A program made the translations under genes and the position numbers. The notes beneath the pieces are model-generated. The model searched no databases. It saw nothing but the letters and a program-made list of their open reading frames with translations, and was not told the origin of the DNA. Shown here one piece after another: positions 8,944 through 16,397 of a DNA stretch of 64,000 nt (positions are counted from its first letter, which is position 1; every line of letters starts with the position of its first letter). The stretch is from assembly GCF_018622995.1 (NCBI RefSeq), contig NZ_CP076022.1, positions 2,232,001 through 2,296,000 on the forward strand, given 5' to 3'. The DNA is from Arthrobacter jiangjiafuii (GTDB lineage: Bacteria > Actinomycetota > Actinomycetes > Actinomycetales > Micrococcaceae).

Positions 8944-8952
8944 CGCCTGCCC

Positions 8953-9741
8953 CTAGGCCTGCGCGCCGAGGCGCCGCACCGTCAGGATCTGCTCGCTGCG
9001 GCCAAAGGGCCCATTGGTGTCGTGCAGCACTGAAGACGTCAGCCCAATGCCGTCGGTGCCGAAGGTGACCCGGGTGTCCAGGCCGAGCCACTGGCCTTGC
9101 GGTGCCCGGTGGAGGTGGATCTGCAGGTCGACGTTGGGAAACATGTAGCTGTCTCCGCCCGGCGGAACCCTGGTGGCAATGCCGTTGGCTACATCCACCA
9201 GGCCCACCAGACGCACCAGGTCGCTGGTGGGCTCCCCGTCCACCATCTCGTAGGGCGTGCGGATCCAGACCTGGCCGCGCCCGGGGCGCAGCCCGTCAAC
9301 CCCGCGGAAGTCGAGGGAACCGATGAAGTTCCCGGGCCATTCGGTCATGCCGCTGACGCCGGAGAGCCCCTCAGGCCCGGGCATCGACGAATCTTCCACG
9401 GCCGCCACCTCCGCGGTGGACCCCAGCGCCAGCCGCCAGGCGGTGGCGCGCACCGCCGTGCGGCCGCCAGCGATCAGCTCGGCTTCAAGCAGCTCGATGG
9501 TCCGTCCGGGCCGGATCACCTTGGTCCGGATATCAAAGGTTCCGCGGGGAATGATGCCCAGAATGTCGTAGCTGATCCGGGCCAGGCGCATATCAGGACG
9601 GGGGCTGCAACGTTCCAGGGCATGGGCCAGGAGTCCCGAGACCGGAGCCATGTGCTGTTCGTGGTCATTCCAGGCACCCTGGGTATGAAGGGTGGATTCA
9701 AAGCTGTCCTCGCCCAGGGCGCGGTAATACGACTCGGCCAC
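8953..9741 (-). CDS. Acyl-CoA thioesterase-like (TesB-type) protein
   Basis: A 262-residue double-hotdog protein: an N-terminal hotdog (SFESTLHTQGAWNDHEQHMAPVSGLLAHAL, ARISYDILGIIPRGTFDIRTKVIRPGRTIELLEAEL) and a C-terminal one (LVRLVGLVDVANGIATRVPPGG, FPNVDLQIHLHR, LGLDTRVTFGTDGIGLTSSVLHD). The pattern fits the actinobacterial TesB-like thioesterase group. GTG 9741 has AAGGAGGG 8 nt upstream. It heads a tight pair with the lipoate-ligase-like gene. Substrate chain length cannot be read. Confidence 0.8.
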   Translation of the reverse strand: MAESYYRALGEDSFESTLHTQGAWNDHEQHMAPVSGLLAHALERCSPRPDMRLARISYDILGIIPRGTFDIRTKVIRPGRTIELLEAELIAGGRTAVRATAWRLALGSTAEVAAVEDSSMPGPEGLSGVSGMTEWPGNFIGSLDFRGVDGLRPGRGQVWIRTPYEMVDGEPTSDLVRLVGLVDVANGIATRVPPGGDSYMFPNVDLQIHLHRAPQGQWLGLDTRVTFGTDGIGLTSSVLHDTNGPFGRSEQILTVRRLGAQA

Positions 9742-9822
9742 AGATGGCCCTCCTTGCGGTTCAGGTTTGGAACTCAGGCTACCTCAGCATGCCCGCTGAA
9801 CCGGCCCGCTGCGCCGCCGCGC

Positions 9823-10659
9823 TCAGTACTGGCTGAACGCCGCGGTGGCAGGATCGGCACCCAGGCGCCTGCCGGCGTCGAGCTCATTGATCTGTTCCAT
9901 TTCCTGCGGGGTCAGCGCAAGGTTCACCGCTTCGAGATTCTCCCGGATCCGCTCCGGCGTGACCGACTTGGGGATGGCAATATTGCCCGAGGCCAGGTGC
10001 CAGGCCAGGACCACCTGCGCCGGGGTGGCGGCGTGCCTCCGGGCAATTCCGATTACCGCGTCATTGTCCAGGTCCTCGCCCTGGCCCAGCGGACTGTAGG
10101 CCTCCACCGCCATGCCATGCCGCCGGGTGGCATCGGCGAGCGCCCGCTGGGCGAACGTGGGATGCAGTTCAATCTGGTTGACCGCCGGCGGGACATCGGC
10201 GTCCCGGGTGAGCTCCTCCAGATGGGCGGGCAGGAAGTTGGAAACCCCGATGGCCCGGGCCAACCCGTCCGAGTAGATTCCTTCCAAGTCCTTCCACGCC
10301 CGCAGGAACAGCCCCTGGGACGGAACCGGCCAGTGGATCAGGTACAGGTCGATCTGCTCCACGCCCAGCGCTGCCCGGCTTTCCTCGAACGCGGCACGGG
10401 CCCGCCCCTGGTCGCCGTTGCGCAGTTTCGTGGTGATGAAGAGGGCCTCACGGGGGATGCCGGAGGCGGCGACGGCGGCACCTACTCCTGCTTCGTTCCG
10501 GTAGGCAGCAGCGGTATCAATGTGCCGGTAGCCCGCCTCCAGCGCACTCTCGACCGCCTCCCGGGTGCCCTCCTCCGGAATCTGGAAGACACCGAACCCC
10601 AGCTGTGGAATCCGCACGCCGTTGTTCAGGGTCAGTCCGGGAACATGTTCAGGAATCAT
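9823..10659 (-). CDS. Aldo/keto reductase (2,5-diketo-D-gluconate reductase type)
   Basis: A 278-residue TIM-barrel oxidoreductase with the full catalytic tetrad: Asp48 and Tyr53 (HIDTAAAYRNE), Lys78 (FITTKL) and His109 (LYLIHWP). The C-terminal IPKSVTPERIRENL supplies the NADPH-binding Lys/Ser/Arg residues. Start ATG 10659 has GAGAGG upstream; the frame is open to 10698 but without a better start. It would be an NADPH-dependent cytosolic carbonyl reductase. Substrate not predictable. Confidence 0.88.
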   Translation of the reverse strand: MIPEHVPGLTLNNGVRIPQLGFGVFQIPEEGTREAVESALEAGYRHIDTAAAYRNEAGVGAAVAASGIPREALFITTKLRNGDQGRARAAFEESRAALGVEQIDLYLIHWPVPSQGLFLRAWKDLEGIYSDGLARAIGVSNFLPAHLEELTRDADVPPAVNQIELHPTFAQRALADATRRHGMAVEAYSPLGQGEDLDNDAVIGIARRHAATPAQVVLAWHLASGNIAIPKSVTPERIRENLEAVNLALTPQEMEQINELDAGRRLGADPATAAFSQY

Positions 10660-10818
10660 GGCTGCCTCTCGGTCGTTTCTGCATTCCACCCTAGGCACCC
10701 CACGGGGCGGCCGGAAGGAATACGGCTAGGAACCGGCTGAAGGCAGGAGGGATAATCGGCAGCATCGACCCGCACGGCTGCCGGGGACCGGGGCAGCCCG
10801 ACCTCGAAAGGAAACACC

Positions 10819-11268
10819 ATGAGCAGCGAAATCAGCCCCTACCTCTCCTTCCGCGACTCCGCCCGCCAGGCGATGGAGTTTTACCAGTCCGTTTTCGGCG
10901 GTGACCTCGGCATCAGCACCTTCGAGGAATACCAGGTCAGCGAAGACCCCTCCGAGCAGGACAAGGTGATGCACTCCCGCCTGGTCACGGACAACGGCAT
11001 GGTCCTGATGGCCGCGGATGTGCCCAACCGCATCGATCTGACCCCGGGCACGAATTTTGCAGTGTCGCTCAGCGGTGAAGACGAGGACCAGCTGCGCGGC
11101 TACTGGGACAAGCTGATCGTCGGCGGCTCCGCGGACATGCCACTGGAGCAGGCCCCCTGGGGCGACAGCTTCGGCATGCTGACGGACCGTTTCGGCGTGA
11201 GCTGGATGGTCAATATCGCCGGCCCGGACGCCGGCCAGGGCCCGACGTCGGAGGCAGCTCCCAGCTAA
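10819..11268 (+). CDS. VOC family protein, PhnB type
   Basis: A 149-residue protein of the PhnB/3-demethylubiquinone-methyltransferase-like VOC group: ISPYLSFRDSARQAMEFYQSVFGGDL at the start, VMHSRLVTDNGMVLMAADVP in the middle and WGDSFGMLTDRFGVSWMVNI at the end, which is the family ending. AAAGGAAA lies 5-12 nt before ATG 10819. Members are often misannotated as methyltransferases; no methyltransferase motif is present. Function unknown. Confidence 0.82.
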   Translation: MSSEISPYLSFRDSARQAMEFYQSVFGGDLGISTFEEYQVSEDPSEQDKVMHSRLVTDNGMVLMAADVPNRIDLTPGTNFAVSLSGEDEDQLRGYWDKLIVGGSADMPLEQAPWGDSFGMLTDRFGVSWMVNIAGPDAGQGPTSEAAPS

Positions 11269-11297
11269 AATCCCAGCCCGGGCGCCCCCGGACCGGG

Positions 11298-12068
11298 CTA
11301 GAGCCCCGGAAGGGTGGCCGGGCCACCCGCCTGGCCCTCTGCATCTGCCGGAAGGATCAGTTCGGCACCGTTGTTCCGCACCGAGTTCACCAGCGGCGAG
11401 ACCACCCGCGGCGTGAGCACCGGTTCCGGCATGGCGTCCAGCAACTGCTGCACCTCGGTGCCTTGCGTGGTGCGCGGATCCAGCCAGTCGGCGTACATGT
11501 CCGGCGGAACAATCAGCGGGGTGCGGTCGTGGATGTGGCCCAGCGCGTCGCTCGCTTCCGTGGTGATGATGGTGACGCTGAGCAGCCACTTGTGCTCATG
11601 GTCCTCGGGCAGCGCCGGGTCGGGCCAGAACTCGTACAGGCCGGCGAAGGCCAGCGGATCCTCAGCCGGGGAATAGAGATAGGTCGGAATCTTGGTTCCG
11701 CCGGACTTCTCCCATTCGTAATAGCCGTCCGCGGGCACCAGTGCGCGCCGTTTGACCGCTGCCTTGCGGAAGGAGGGCTTTTCCAGCACGGTTTCCCGCC
11801 GGGCGTTGATCATCCGGGCGCCGATTTTCGGATCCTTGGCCCAGGCCGGCACCAAACCCCATTTGGCGGTGGTCAGGCGGCGGACGGTGTCTCCGCCCGC
11901 GCCGCCGTCGCCGGCTTCATGGCGGCGTGCACGCTCGGTGACAATGCGCACATCATCCGTGGGGGCCACATTCCAGGACGGAGCCAGGTCCTCCCCCACC
12001 GCCTGCTCGGCGGCGAAGGCTGCCACCAGGTCCGATGTTGCCTTGGCCATCACGTAACGTCCGCACAT
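11298..12068 (-). CDS. SOS response-associated peptidase (SRAP, YedK/HMCES family)
   Basis: A 256-residue SRAP protein. It begins MCGRY, so Cys2 becomes the N-terminal catalytic and crosslinking residue after Met removal. Other family blocks are WGLVPAWAKDP, MINARRETVLEKPSFR (active-site Asn and Glu), LVPADGYYEW and the catalytic-His segment LGHIHDRTPLIVP. These proteins form a protective thiazolidine crosslink with abasic sites in single-stranded DNA. A LexA-like SOS box lies 50 bp upstream (12118-12133), consistent with DNA-damage induction. A weak hairpin overlaps the stop. Confidence 0.92.
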   Translation of the reverse strand: MCGRYVMAKATSDLVAAFAAEQAVGEDLAPSWNVAPTDDVRIVTERARRHEAGDGGAGGDTVRRLTTAKWGLVPAWAKDPKIGARMINARRETVLEKPSFRKAAVKRRALVPADGYYEWEKSGGTKIPTYLYSPAEDPLAFAGLYEFWPDPALPEDHEHKWLLSVTIITTEASDALGHIHDRTPLIVPPDMYADWLDPRTTQGTEVQQLLDAMPEPVLTPRVVSPLVNSVRNNGAELILPADAEGQAGGPATLPGL

Positions 12069-12117
12069 GGTTCCATTGTGCCTGCCCGGGAAGCCCCCGG
12101 CCGAGCGCCAAGGATAT

Positions 12118-12133
12118 TCGAATATATGTTCTA
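12118..12133. promoter_or_regulatory. LexA-type SOS box
   Basis: The 16-mer TCGAATATATGTTCTA matches the actinobacterial SOS box TCGAAC-N4-GTTCGA at 10 of 12 specified positions. It lies between the divergent SRAP gene (50 bp from its ATG) and the hypothetical gene at 12142 (8 bp before its ATG), so it could control both. The SRAP context makes the match more credible than sequence alone. Confidence 0.65.
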
Positions 12134-12141
12134 CTTAAAGC

Positions 12142-12507
12142 ATGGACCAGGATGCAGCGGCACGGCTCGCTGCCCGCTATGCCAGGCGCGCGGAGCCGAT
12201 TGAACTCACTCCCGAGGAACTCGACTTCGAGCACCATCCCGCCACTACCTCGGTGCCGGGAATTCCCGTCTGGGCCTGGATCCGGTTTCCCAGTGCGGCT
12301 GAGCGCGTCAAGGGCGAGGCCTGCACCTGGAACGCCAAGGCGGTGCAGGTGCTGTGGACCGACGCGGGCACCCGGCGGGCCACCTGGGTCTGGGCTTCGG
12401 CGGTCACCCGGCGCACCAGCGGCGGCCGGAAGACCGGCCTCGGCGAGCGCACCGGGGGTCCGGGACCGAACGGGCCGGGACAGCAGCCGCCGGCTGCGGC
12501 AGAATAG
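12142..12507 (+). CDS. Conserved hypothetical protein, possibly LexA-controlled
   Basis: A 121-residue soluble protein that I do not recognise. The N-terminal half has acidic ELTPEELDFEHHP and aromatic PVWAWIRFP segments; then comes WNAKAVQVLWTDAGTRRATWVWASAVTRR, and the last 30 residues are Gly/Pro-rich and probably disordered. It contains many Trp residues for its size. ATG 12142 lies only 8 bp after an SOS-box-like sequence and no strong Shine-Dalgarno is visible, so a very short leader is possible. It is divergent from the SRAP gene. A DNA-damage role is inference from position only. Confidence 0.6.
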   Translation: MDQDAAARLAARYARRAEPIELTPEELDFEHHPATTSVPGIPVWAWIRFPSAAERVKGEACTWNAKAVQVLWTDAGTRRATWVWASAVTRRTSGGRKTGLGERTGGPGPNGPGQQPPAAAE

Positions 12508-12580
12508 GCCCCGGCGGCACACGCCGTCCGCGGGGCACCGGTACCGGGCCTGCGCCCACCTTCAGATGCCAGGAGCGCAC

Positions 12581-13561
12581 GTGGATCTTCTTCTCATCGG
12601 CGGCACCGGCGTCATCAGTTCAGCCGTGGCGGAGCACGCCGTCGGGCTGGGACACCGCGTTACCCTCCTGAACCGCGGCACCTCCGCCGTGCGGCCGGTT
12701 CCGGCCGGAGCCGAAGTCCTGCACGCGGACATCCGTGATGTGCCGGCCGTGGCCCGCGTCCTGCAGGGGCGGGAGTTCGACGCCGTCGCGGACTTTATCT
12801 CGTTCGTTCCGGAACAGCTCGCGGCCGGCATGGACCTGTTCCGTGGCCGCACCGGGCAGTACGTGTTCATCAGCTCCGCTTCGGCGTACCAGAAACCTCC
12901 GGCCCGCCTGCCGATCCTGGAGTCCACCCCCCTGCGCAATCCGTTCTGGCAGTACTCCCGGGACAAGATCGCCTGCGAGGACCTGCTGGTCGCCGCCTAC
13001 CGCGCCGAAGGCTTTCCCGGAACCATCGTCCGGCCTTCGCATACCTATGACCGCACCAAGGTTCCGCTCATCGGCGGCTGGACCGACCTGCACCGGATGC
13101 GCGCCGGATTGCCGGTCCTGGTGCCCGGTGACGGCACATCCCTGTGGACGCTGACGCACAGCCGTGACTTCGCCAGGGGCTTCACCGGACTGCTGGGGCG
13201 CGGAGCGGCGGTGGGTGAGAGCTACACGATTACCTCCGACGAGTTCCTGCCCTGGAATCAGATCTACCGCGTGCTGGCCGAGGCCGCCGGCGTGCCCGAG
13301 CCGCTGCTGGTCCACGTCACCTCGGACGCCATTGCCGCGCACGATCCGCGGCGCGGTCCGGGCCTGCTCGGAGACAAGGCCCATTCGGTGATTTTCGATA
13401 ACTCCAAGATCAAAGCCCTGGTTCCCGGGTTTTCGGCCCGGATCCCGTTCGCGGAGGGTGCGGCGGAAATCCCCGCTTGGTTTGACGCCCATCCCGGGGA
13501 GCAGCGGGTCGACCAGGACTATATGGATCTCTCGGATCTGCTGGCCGGCGTGGCGTCCTGA
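12581..13561 (+). CDS. NAD-dependent epimerase/dehydratase family protein
   Basis: A 326-residue extended-SDR protein starting MDLLLIGGTGVISSAVAEHAVGLGHRVTLLNRG, with a GGTGxIS nucleotide-binding motif at the very start. Other blocks are FDAVADFISFVPEQ, YVFISSASAYQK, the active-site-like PFWQYSRDKIACEDLL (Tyr-x3-Lys) and VRPSHTYD. GTG 12581 has AGGAG 5 nt upstream; the same frame stays open far upstream but overlaps another gene. It resembles plant CSP41/mRNA-binding-like reductases and nucleotide-sugar epimerases; substrate unknown. A tandem 18-bp repeat covers its stop codon. Confidence 0.82.
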   Translation: MDLLLIGGTGVISSAVAEHAVGLGHRVTLLNRGTSAVRPVPAGAEVLHADIRDVPAVARVLQGREFDAVADFISFVPEQLAAGMDLFRGRTGQYVFISSASAYQKPPARLPILESTPLRNPFWQYSRDKIACEDLLVAAYRAEGFPGTIVRPSHTYDRTKVPLIGGWTDLHRMRAGLPVLVPGDGTSLWTLTHSRDFARGFTGLLGRGAAVGESYTITSDEFLPWNQIYRVLAEAAGVPEPLLVHVTSDAIAAHDPRRGPGLLGDKAHSVIFDNSKIKALVPGFSARIPFAEGAAEIPAWFDAHPGEQRVDQDYMDLSDLLAGVAS

Positions 13562-13588
13562 CCGGGAAGCGGCGTCCTGACCGGGAAG
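13552..13588. repeat. Tandem 18-bp direct repeat at a stop codon
   Basis: GGCGTCCTGACCGGGAAG occurs at 13552-13569 and again at 13571-13588 (period 19). The first copy contains the TGA of the epimerase gene, so a slippage event apparently duplicated the 3' end of that gene without changing its protein. Confidence 0.85.
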
Positions 13589-13600
13589 GTGAAGGGTTCC

Positions 13601-13747
13601 CTAGGACAGGTGGCTGCGCCGGTTGCGGTGCTCCAAGAGCAGCCGGACTCCGTTGACCACCAGGGTTTCCACCGGCACCCCCTGTTCTTCAGCCAACTCC
13701 TCCAGCTCCCGTCCCAGTTTCGGCGGGATCCGCAGTTCAATATCCAT
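13601..13747 (-). CDS. Small ribbon-helix-helix-like protein
   Basis: A 48-codon frame: MDIELRIPPKLGRELEELA at the start, then EEQGVPVETLVVNGVRLLLEH and a basic tail NRRSHLS. An N-terminal beta strand with alternating residues (DIELRIP) followed by two helices with a VETLVVNGV segment is the arrangement of CopG/Arc-type ribbon-helix-helix DNA-binding proteins. A weak AAGG lies just before the ATG. No toxin gene is adjacent, so an orphan antitoxin-like or regulatory protein is the best description. Confidence 0.6.
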   Translation of the reverse strand: MDIELRIPPKLGRELEELAEEQGVPVETLVVNGVRLLLEHRNRRSHLS

Positions 13748-13933
13748 GCCTTAAATCGTATCGGCGTCTGGCGGTCCCCTTGACCGCTCCGCTGCGGAGC
13801 GGTCTCCGGACCGCCGTGCTGCTGACTGCTAGAGTGCCAAGAGAACCGACGGCGGCCGCAACCGCACCCCCGCCGCCGGTGACCACATCAGACTTTGCCG
13901 GTCCTTTATGGGGGAACGCAGCGAGAGGAACGC

Positions 13934-14662
13934 ATGTCAGAGAACACGCCCGGACCCGTACAGGGCGAGGGACAACAGCCGGCTTTCGGAGCCAATGGCA
14001 CCGAAGACCAGAACACCGCCACGGCTCCTGCCGGCACACGCCCTGCAGCGGCACCGGCCCCACAGGCCCTCAATCTGGCCAAGGAAGGCAGCGATCCGGC
14101 AGAGCGCCGGGAGTCATCCCCCGCCCCGGCGGAGCAGGGCTCTTCGGTGTATCCGCCGCCCCCGGGCCAGCAGGGCGACCCGCAGCCCGGAGTCCAGGGC
14201 CAGCCCGGAGAACAGTATTACCCCGGAACACAGGGCCAGCCGGGCCAGCAGCCGGGTGCGCCGTACTACGCCGGCCAGGGCTACCCGCAGCAGGGTGCGC
14301 CGGGGGCGCAGTACTATCCCGGAACCCAGGGCCAGCCAGGTCAGCCGTACCCCGGCCAGGGCTACCCGCAGGCAGGCTACGGCCAGGCCCCTTATGCACA
14401 GGGACCCTATGGACAGGGCCACCCGGTACAGAAGTCCCGTCTTGTCGCAGGACTGCTCGGCATCTTCCTGGGCGGGCTCGGCATCCACCGCTTCTACCTT
14501 GGACACACCGCGCTGGGCATCACCCAGCTTGTCCTGACCGTGGTGCTGGGCATATTCACCCTCGGACTGGTAGGCCTGTGGGGTTTCATTGAGGGCATCA
14601 TGATCCTGTGCAACGCCCAGGTCTTCCGCACCGATGCCAGGGGCATTCCGCTGCGGGATTAG
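13934..14662 (+). CDS. TM2 domain-containing membrane protein with Gly/Pro/Gln-rich N-terminus
   Basis: A 242-residue protein. The first 170 residues are low complexity, rich in Gly, Gln, Pro and Tyr, with the repeated unit GTQGQPGQ and YPGQGYPQ. The last 65 residues are a TM2 domain: VAGLLGIFLGGLGIHRFYLG, a DRF-like loop, then LVLTVVLGIFTLGLVGLWGFIEGIMIL, giving two membrane helices. ATG 13934 has GAGAGGAA 3 nt upstream. The disordered arm is probably cytoplasmic. Actinobacterial proteins of this layout have no settled function. Confidence 0.85.
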   Translation: MSENTPGPVQGEGQQPAFGANGTEDQNTATAPAGTRPAAAPAPQALNLAKEGSDPAERRESSPAPAEQGSSVYPPPPGQQGDPQPGVQGQPGEQYYPGTQGQPGQQPGAPYYAGQGYPQQGAPGAQYYPGTQGQPGQPYPGQGYPQAGYGQAPYAQGPYGQGHPVQKSRLVAGLLGIFLGGLGIHRFYLGHTALGITQLVLTVVLGIFTLGLVGLWGFIEGIMILCNAQVFRTDARGIPLRD

Positions 14663-14701
14663 CCCGCCAGCCTCGGTGCCGGCTACGCCACGCCGGCCGG
14701 T

Positions 14702-15172
14702 TCACTGCCGGTCCGCGTACGGATCGGTGACCTCGCGCAGCCGAAGAAGGGTGGTGCGCAGCCTGTTATAGGAGGCCGCACCCAGGTGCCCGCGCCACTC
14801 GTCTTCGACGGCCTGCACCGTCCGTGCTGCCGCCGCAACCGCGGCGGCACCGCGGTCGGCAACGCAGACCAGCCGTGCCCGCCCGTCAAGGGGATCGGCA
14901 ATCCGGTACACATACCCGGCATCCTCCAACGCCTGGACCAAAACGGCGGCCGTTTGCTTGGTGATCCTGGCCTGTTCCGCCAAGGCGGTCAGCCGGGTGC
15001 CCTGCGCCCCCACCCGCTGGAAGACCCGGGCCTGCGCCAGGGTCAAGTCTGCGAACCCCGCCTGGTGCAGGGCCTCGAAGACCCGCGCTTCCATGGCCCG
15101 GTACGGCAGGTAGAGCAGCAGCCCGGTGTTGGGGCCGGGATCGGGCGCCTCTTCCGGCTGCGGATTTGTCAT
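14702..15172 (-). CDS. MarR family transcriptional regulator
   Basis: A 156-residue winged-helix regulator: helices FEALHQAGFADLTLAQARVFQRV, recognition region TRLTALAEQARITKQTAAVLVQALEDAGYV, and the wing RIADPLDGRARLVCVADRG with the MarR DPxDGR signature. ATG 15172 has GAGGGG 5 nt upstream; GTG 15178 is possible. It is divergent from a mycothiol-dependent-enzyme-like gene, and a palindrome at 15192-15208 lies between them, so it probably represses itself and that gene. Confidence 0.87.
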   Translation of the reverse strand: MTNPQPEEAPDPGPNTGLLLYLPYRAMEARVFEALHQAGFADLTLAQARVFQRVGAQGTRLTALAEQARITKQTAAVLVQALEDAGYVYRIADPLDGRARLVCVADRGAAAVAAAARTVQAVEDEWRGHLGAASYNRLRTTLLRLREVTDPYADRQ

Positions 15173-15191
15173 CTCCACCCCTCGACATTAG

Positions 15192-15208
15192 TCAGTCATC
15201 CTGATTGA
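15192..15208. promoter_or_regulatory. Probable MarR operator
   Basis: TCAGTCA-TCC-TGATTGA is a near-perfect inverted repeat (one mismatch) of 7-bp arms, placed between the divergent MarR gene and the gene at 15247. It is surrounded by three copies of TTAGTC (15189, 15211 and 15222), which give further half-sites. Size and position fit a MarR dimer site. Confidence 0.55.
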
Positions 15209-15246
15209 ATTTAGTCAGAGTTTAGTCCTATCCGGGGAGGCCCGTC

Positions 15247-15990
15247 ATGAGGCCAGCGGTTCCTACCGAGCAATTGTGGCAATGGACCCATGCCGAGCGG
15301 CGCCGCCTGCTGGGCCTGCTCGAACAGCTCCCGGAACAGGACTGGCAGGCTCCGAGCCTGTGCACCGGATGGGAGGTCCGGCACGTGGCAGCCCACGTAG
15401 CCTCCTCCCCCGCAACCCGGCCCGCCGCCGTCGTCGGCGCCCTCCTGCGTGGCCGCGGCAGCTTCAACCGTGCGCTCTATCTGGAAGGCCTCCGGCTCGG
15501 GTCACGGCCGCCGGCGGCCATCTTGGATGAACTGCGCCGGTACGACGGCGCCCGCACCCGCCCCTTCGTCACGACCCGATGGGATCCGCTGGTGGACATC
15601 CTCGTCCACAGCCAGGACATCGCCGTGCCGCTGGGCCTGTCCCACCCGATGCCGACGGCTCCGGCCACGGCAGCTGCGGCACATGTGTGGGCCGCACCCT
15701 TTCCGTTCCGGGCCCGACGGCGGCTGCGCGGTTTCCGCCTGTCCGCCACGGATGCCCAATGGTCTGCGGGCAGCGGCCGTGCCGTCCGCGGACCCATCGC
15801 CGCCTTGCTGCTCCTGCTGACGGGACGTTCCGCGTTGCTGTCGCAGTTGGAGGGCGAAGGCGCGCAAACCCTGGTCCGCCGGCAGCTCCGCCCTCCCGGC
15901 TCCCGCCCCACCGGAGTGCATCATGAACGTCCTGGCACAAACCCTTACTGGGCTGATGGCCCTGATCCTGACCACCATGTGGGTCCTTGA
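15247..15990 (+). CDS. Maleylpyruvate isomerase family, mycothiol-dependent enzyme-like protein
   Basis: A 247-residue protein of the DinB/MDMPI superfamily: WTHAERRRLLGLLEQLPEQDWQAPS, the metal-His block GWEVRHVAAHVASSP, then WDPLVDILVHSQDIAVPLG with a second His. These correspond to the three-histidine metal site of mycothiol-dependent maleylpyruvate isomerases. GGGGAGG lies 6 nt before ATG 15247. The last 22 codons overlap the DUF1304 gene by 68 nt in another frame, and that tail is poorly family-like. Its divergent MarR neighbour suggests control by an aromatic compound or xenobiotic. Confidence 0.8.
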   Translation: MRPAVPTEQLWQWTHAERRRLLGLLEQLPEQDWQAPSLCTGWEVRHVAAHVASSPATRPAAVVGALLRGRGSFNRALYLEGLRLGSRPPAAILDELRRYDGARTRPFVTTRWDPLVDILVHSQDIAVPLGLSHPMPTAPATAAAAHVWAAPFPFRARRRLRGFRLSATDAQWSAGSGRAVRGPIAALLLLLTGRSALLSQLEGEGAQTLVRRQLRPPGSRPTGVHHERPGTNPYWADGPDPDHHVGP

Positions 15991-16303
15991 AACCTTCTTC
16001 AACGGATCCCGAAACCTCTACTCCATCTTCCGCACCGAGCCCGGCGACGTCGCGGCGGTCCGCATGTGGGCCGTCAACGTCGGTTTTGTGAACCTCTGCT
16101 TCGCAGCCGGCCTGGCCGCGGGGCTCTGGCTGATTAATTTCGGCAACACCGATGTCGGCAGCGGTGTCCTCCTCTTTTGCCTCGGGAGCCAGGTGGTCCT
16201 CGGCGCCGTCCTGTACGGCTCGAACCACTACCTCTGGCGCGGGGCGCTGGCCCAGTCCCTGCTGCCGCTGACGGCGCTGATCTGCTGGGCGGCGCTGGGC
16301 TGA
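15923..16303 (+). CDS. DUF1304 family membrane protein
   Basis: A 126-residue membrane protein with four hydrophobic segments: TLTGLMALILTTMWVLETF, VNVGFVNLCFAAGLAAGLWLI, GVLLFCLGSQVVLGAVLYG and SLLPLTALICWAALG. The NQG-like VGFVNLCFAAGL segment and the fourth helix fit DUF1304 (YjbQ-like small membrane proteins often next to regulators). It starts 68 nt inside the preceding gene, so the two are translationally linked and share the MarR-controlled promoter. Function unknown. Confidence 0.78.
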   Translation: MNVLAQTLTGLMALILTTMWVLETFFNGSRNLYSIFRTEPGDVAAVRMWAVNVGFVNLCFAAGLAAGLWLINFGNTDVGSGVLLFCLGSQVVLGAVLYGSNHYLWRGALAQSLLPLTALICWAALG

Positions 16304-16397
16304 CCCGTGGCGGGAGCTGGTACCCTCCGGGAGGCGGGCTATCCTCAAAGCAACCGGGCAGCGTCCTGCACCCGAACCCTGCGAACAATGGAGCGTC

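Noticed and set aside
14142-14430. Repeat array (possible CRISPR or minisatellite)
   Set aside because: The repeats are in-frame Gly/Gln/Pro codons of the TM2 protein, imperfect and without spacers of constant length.
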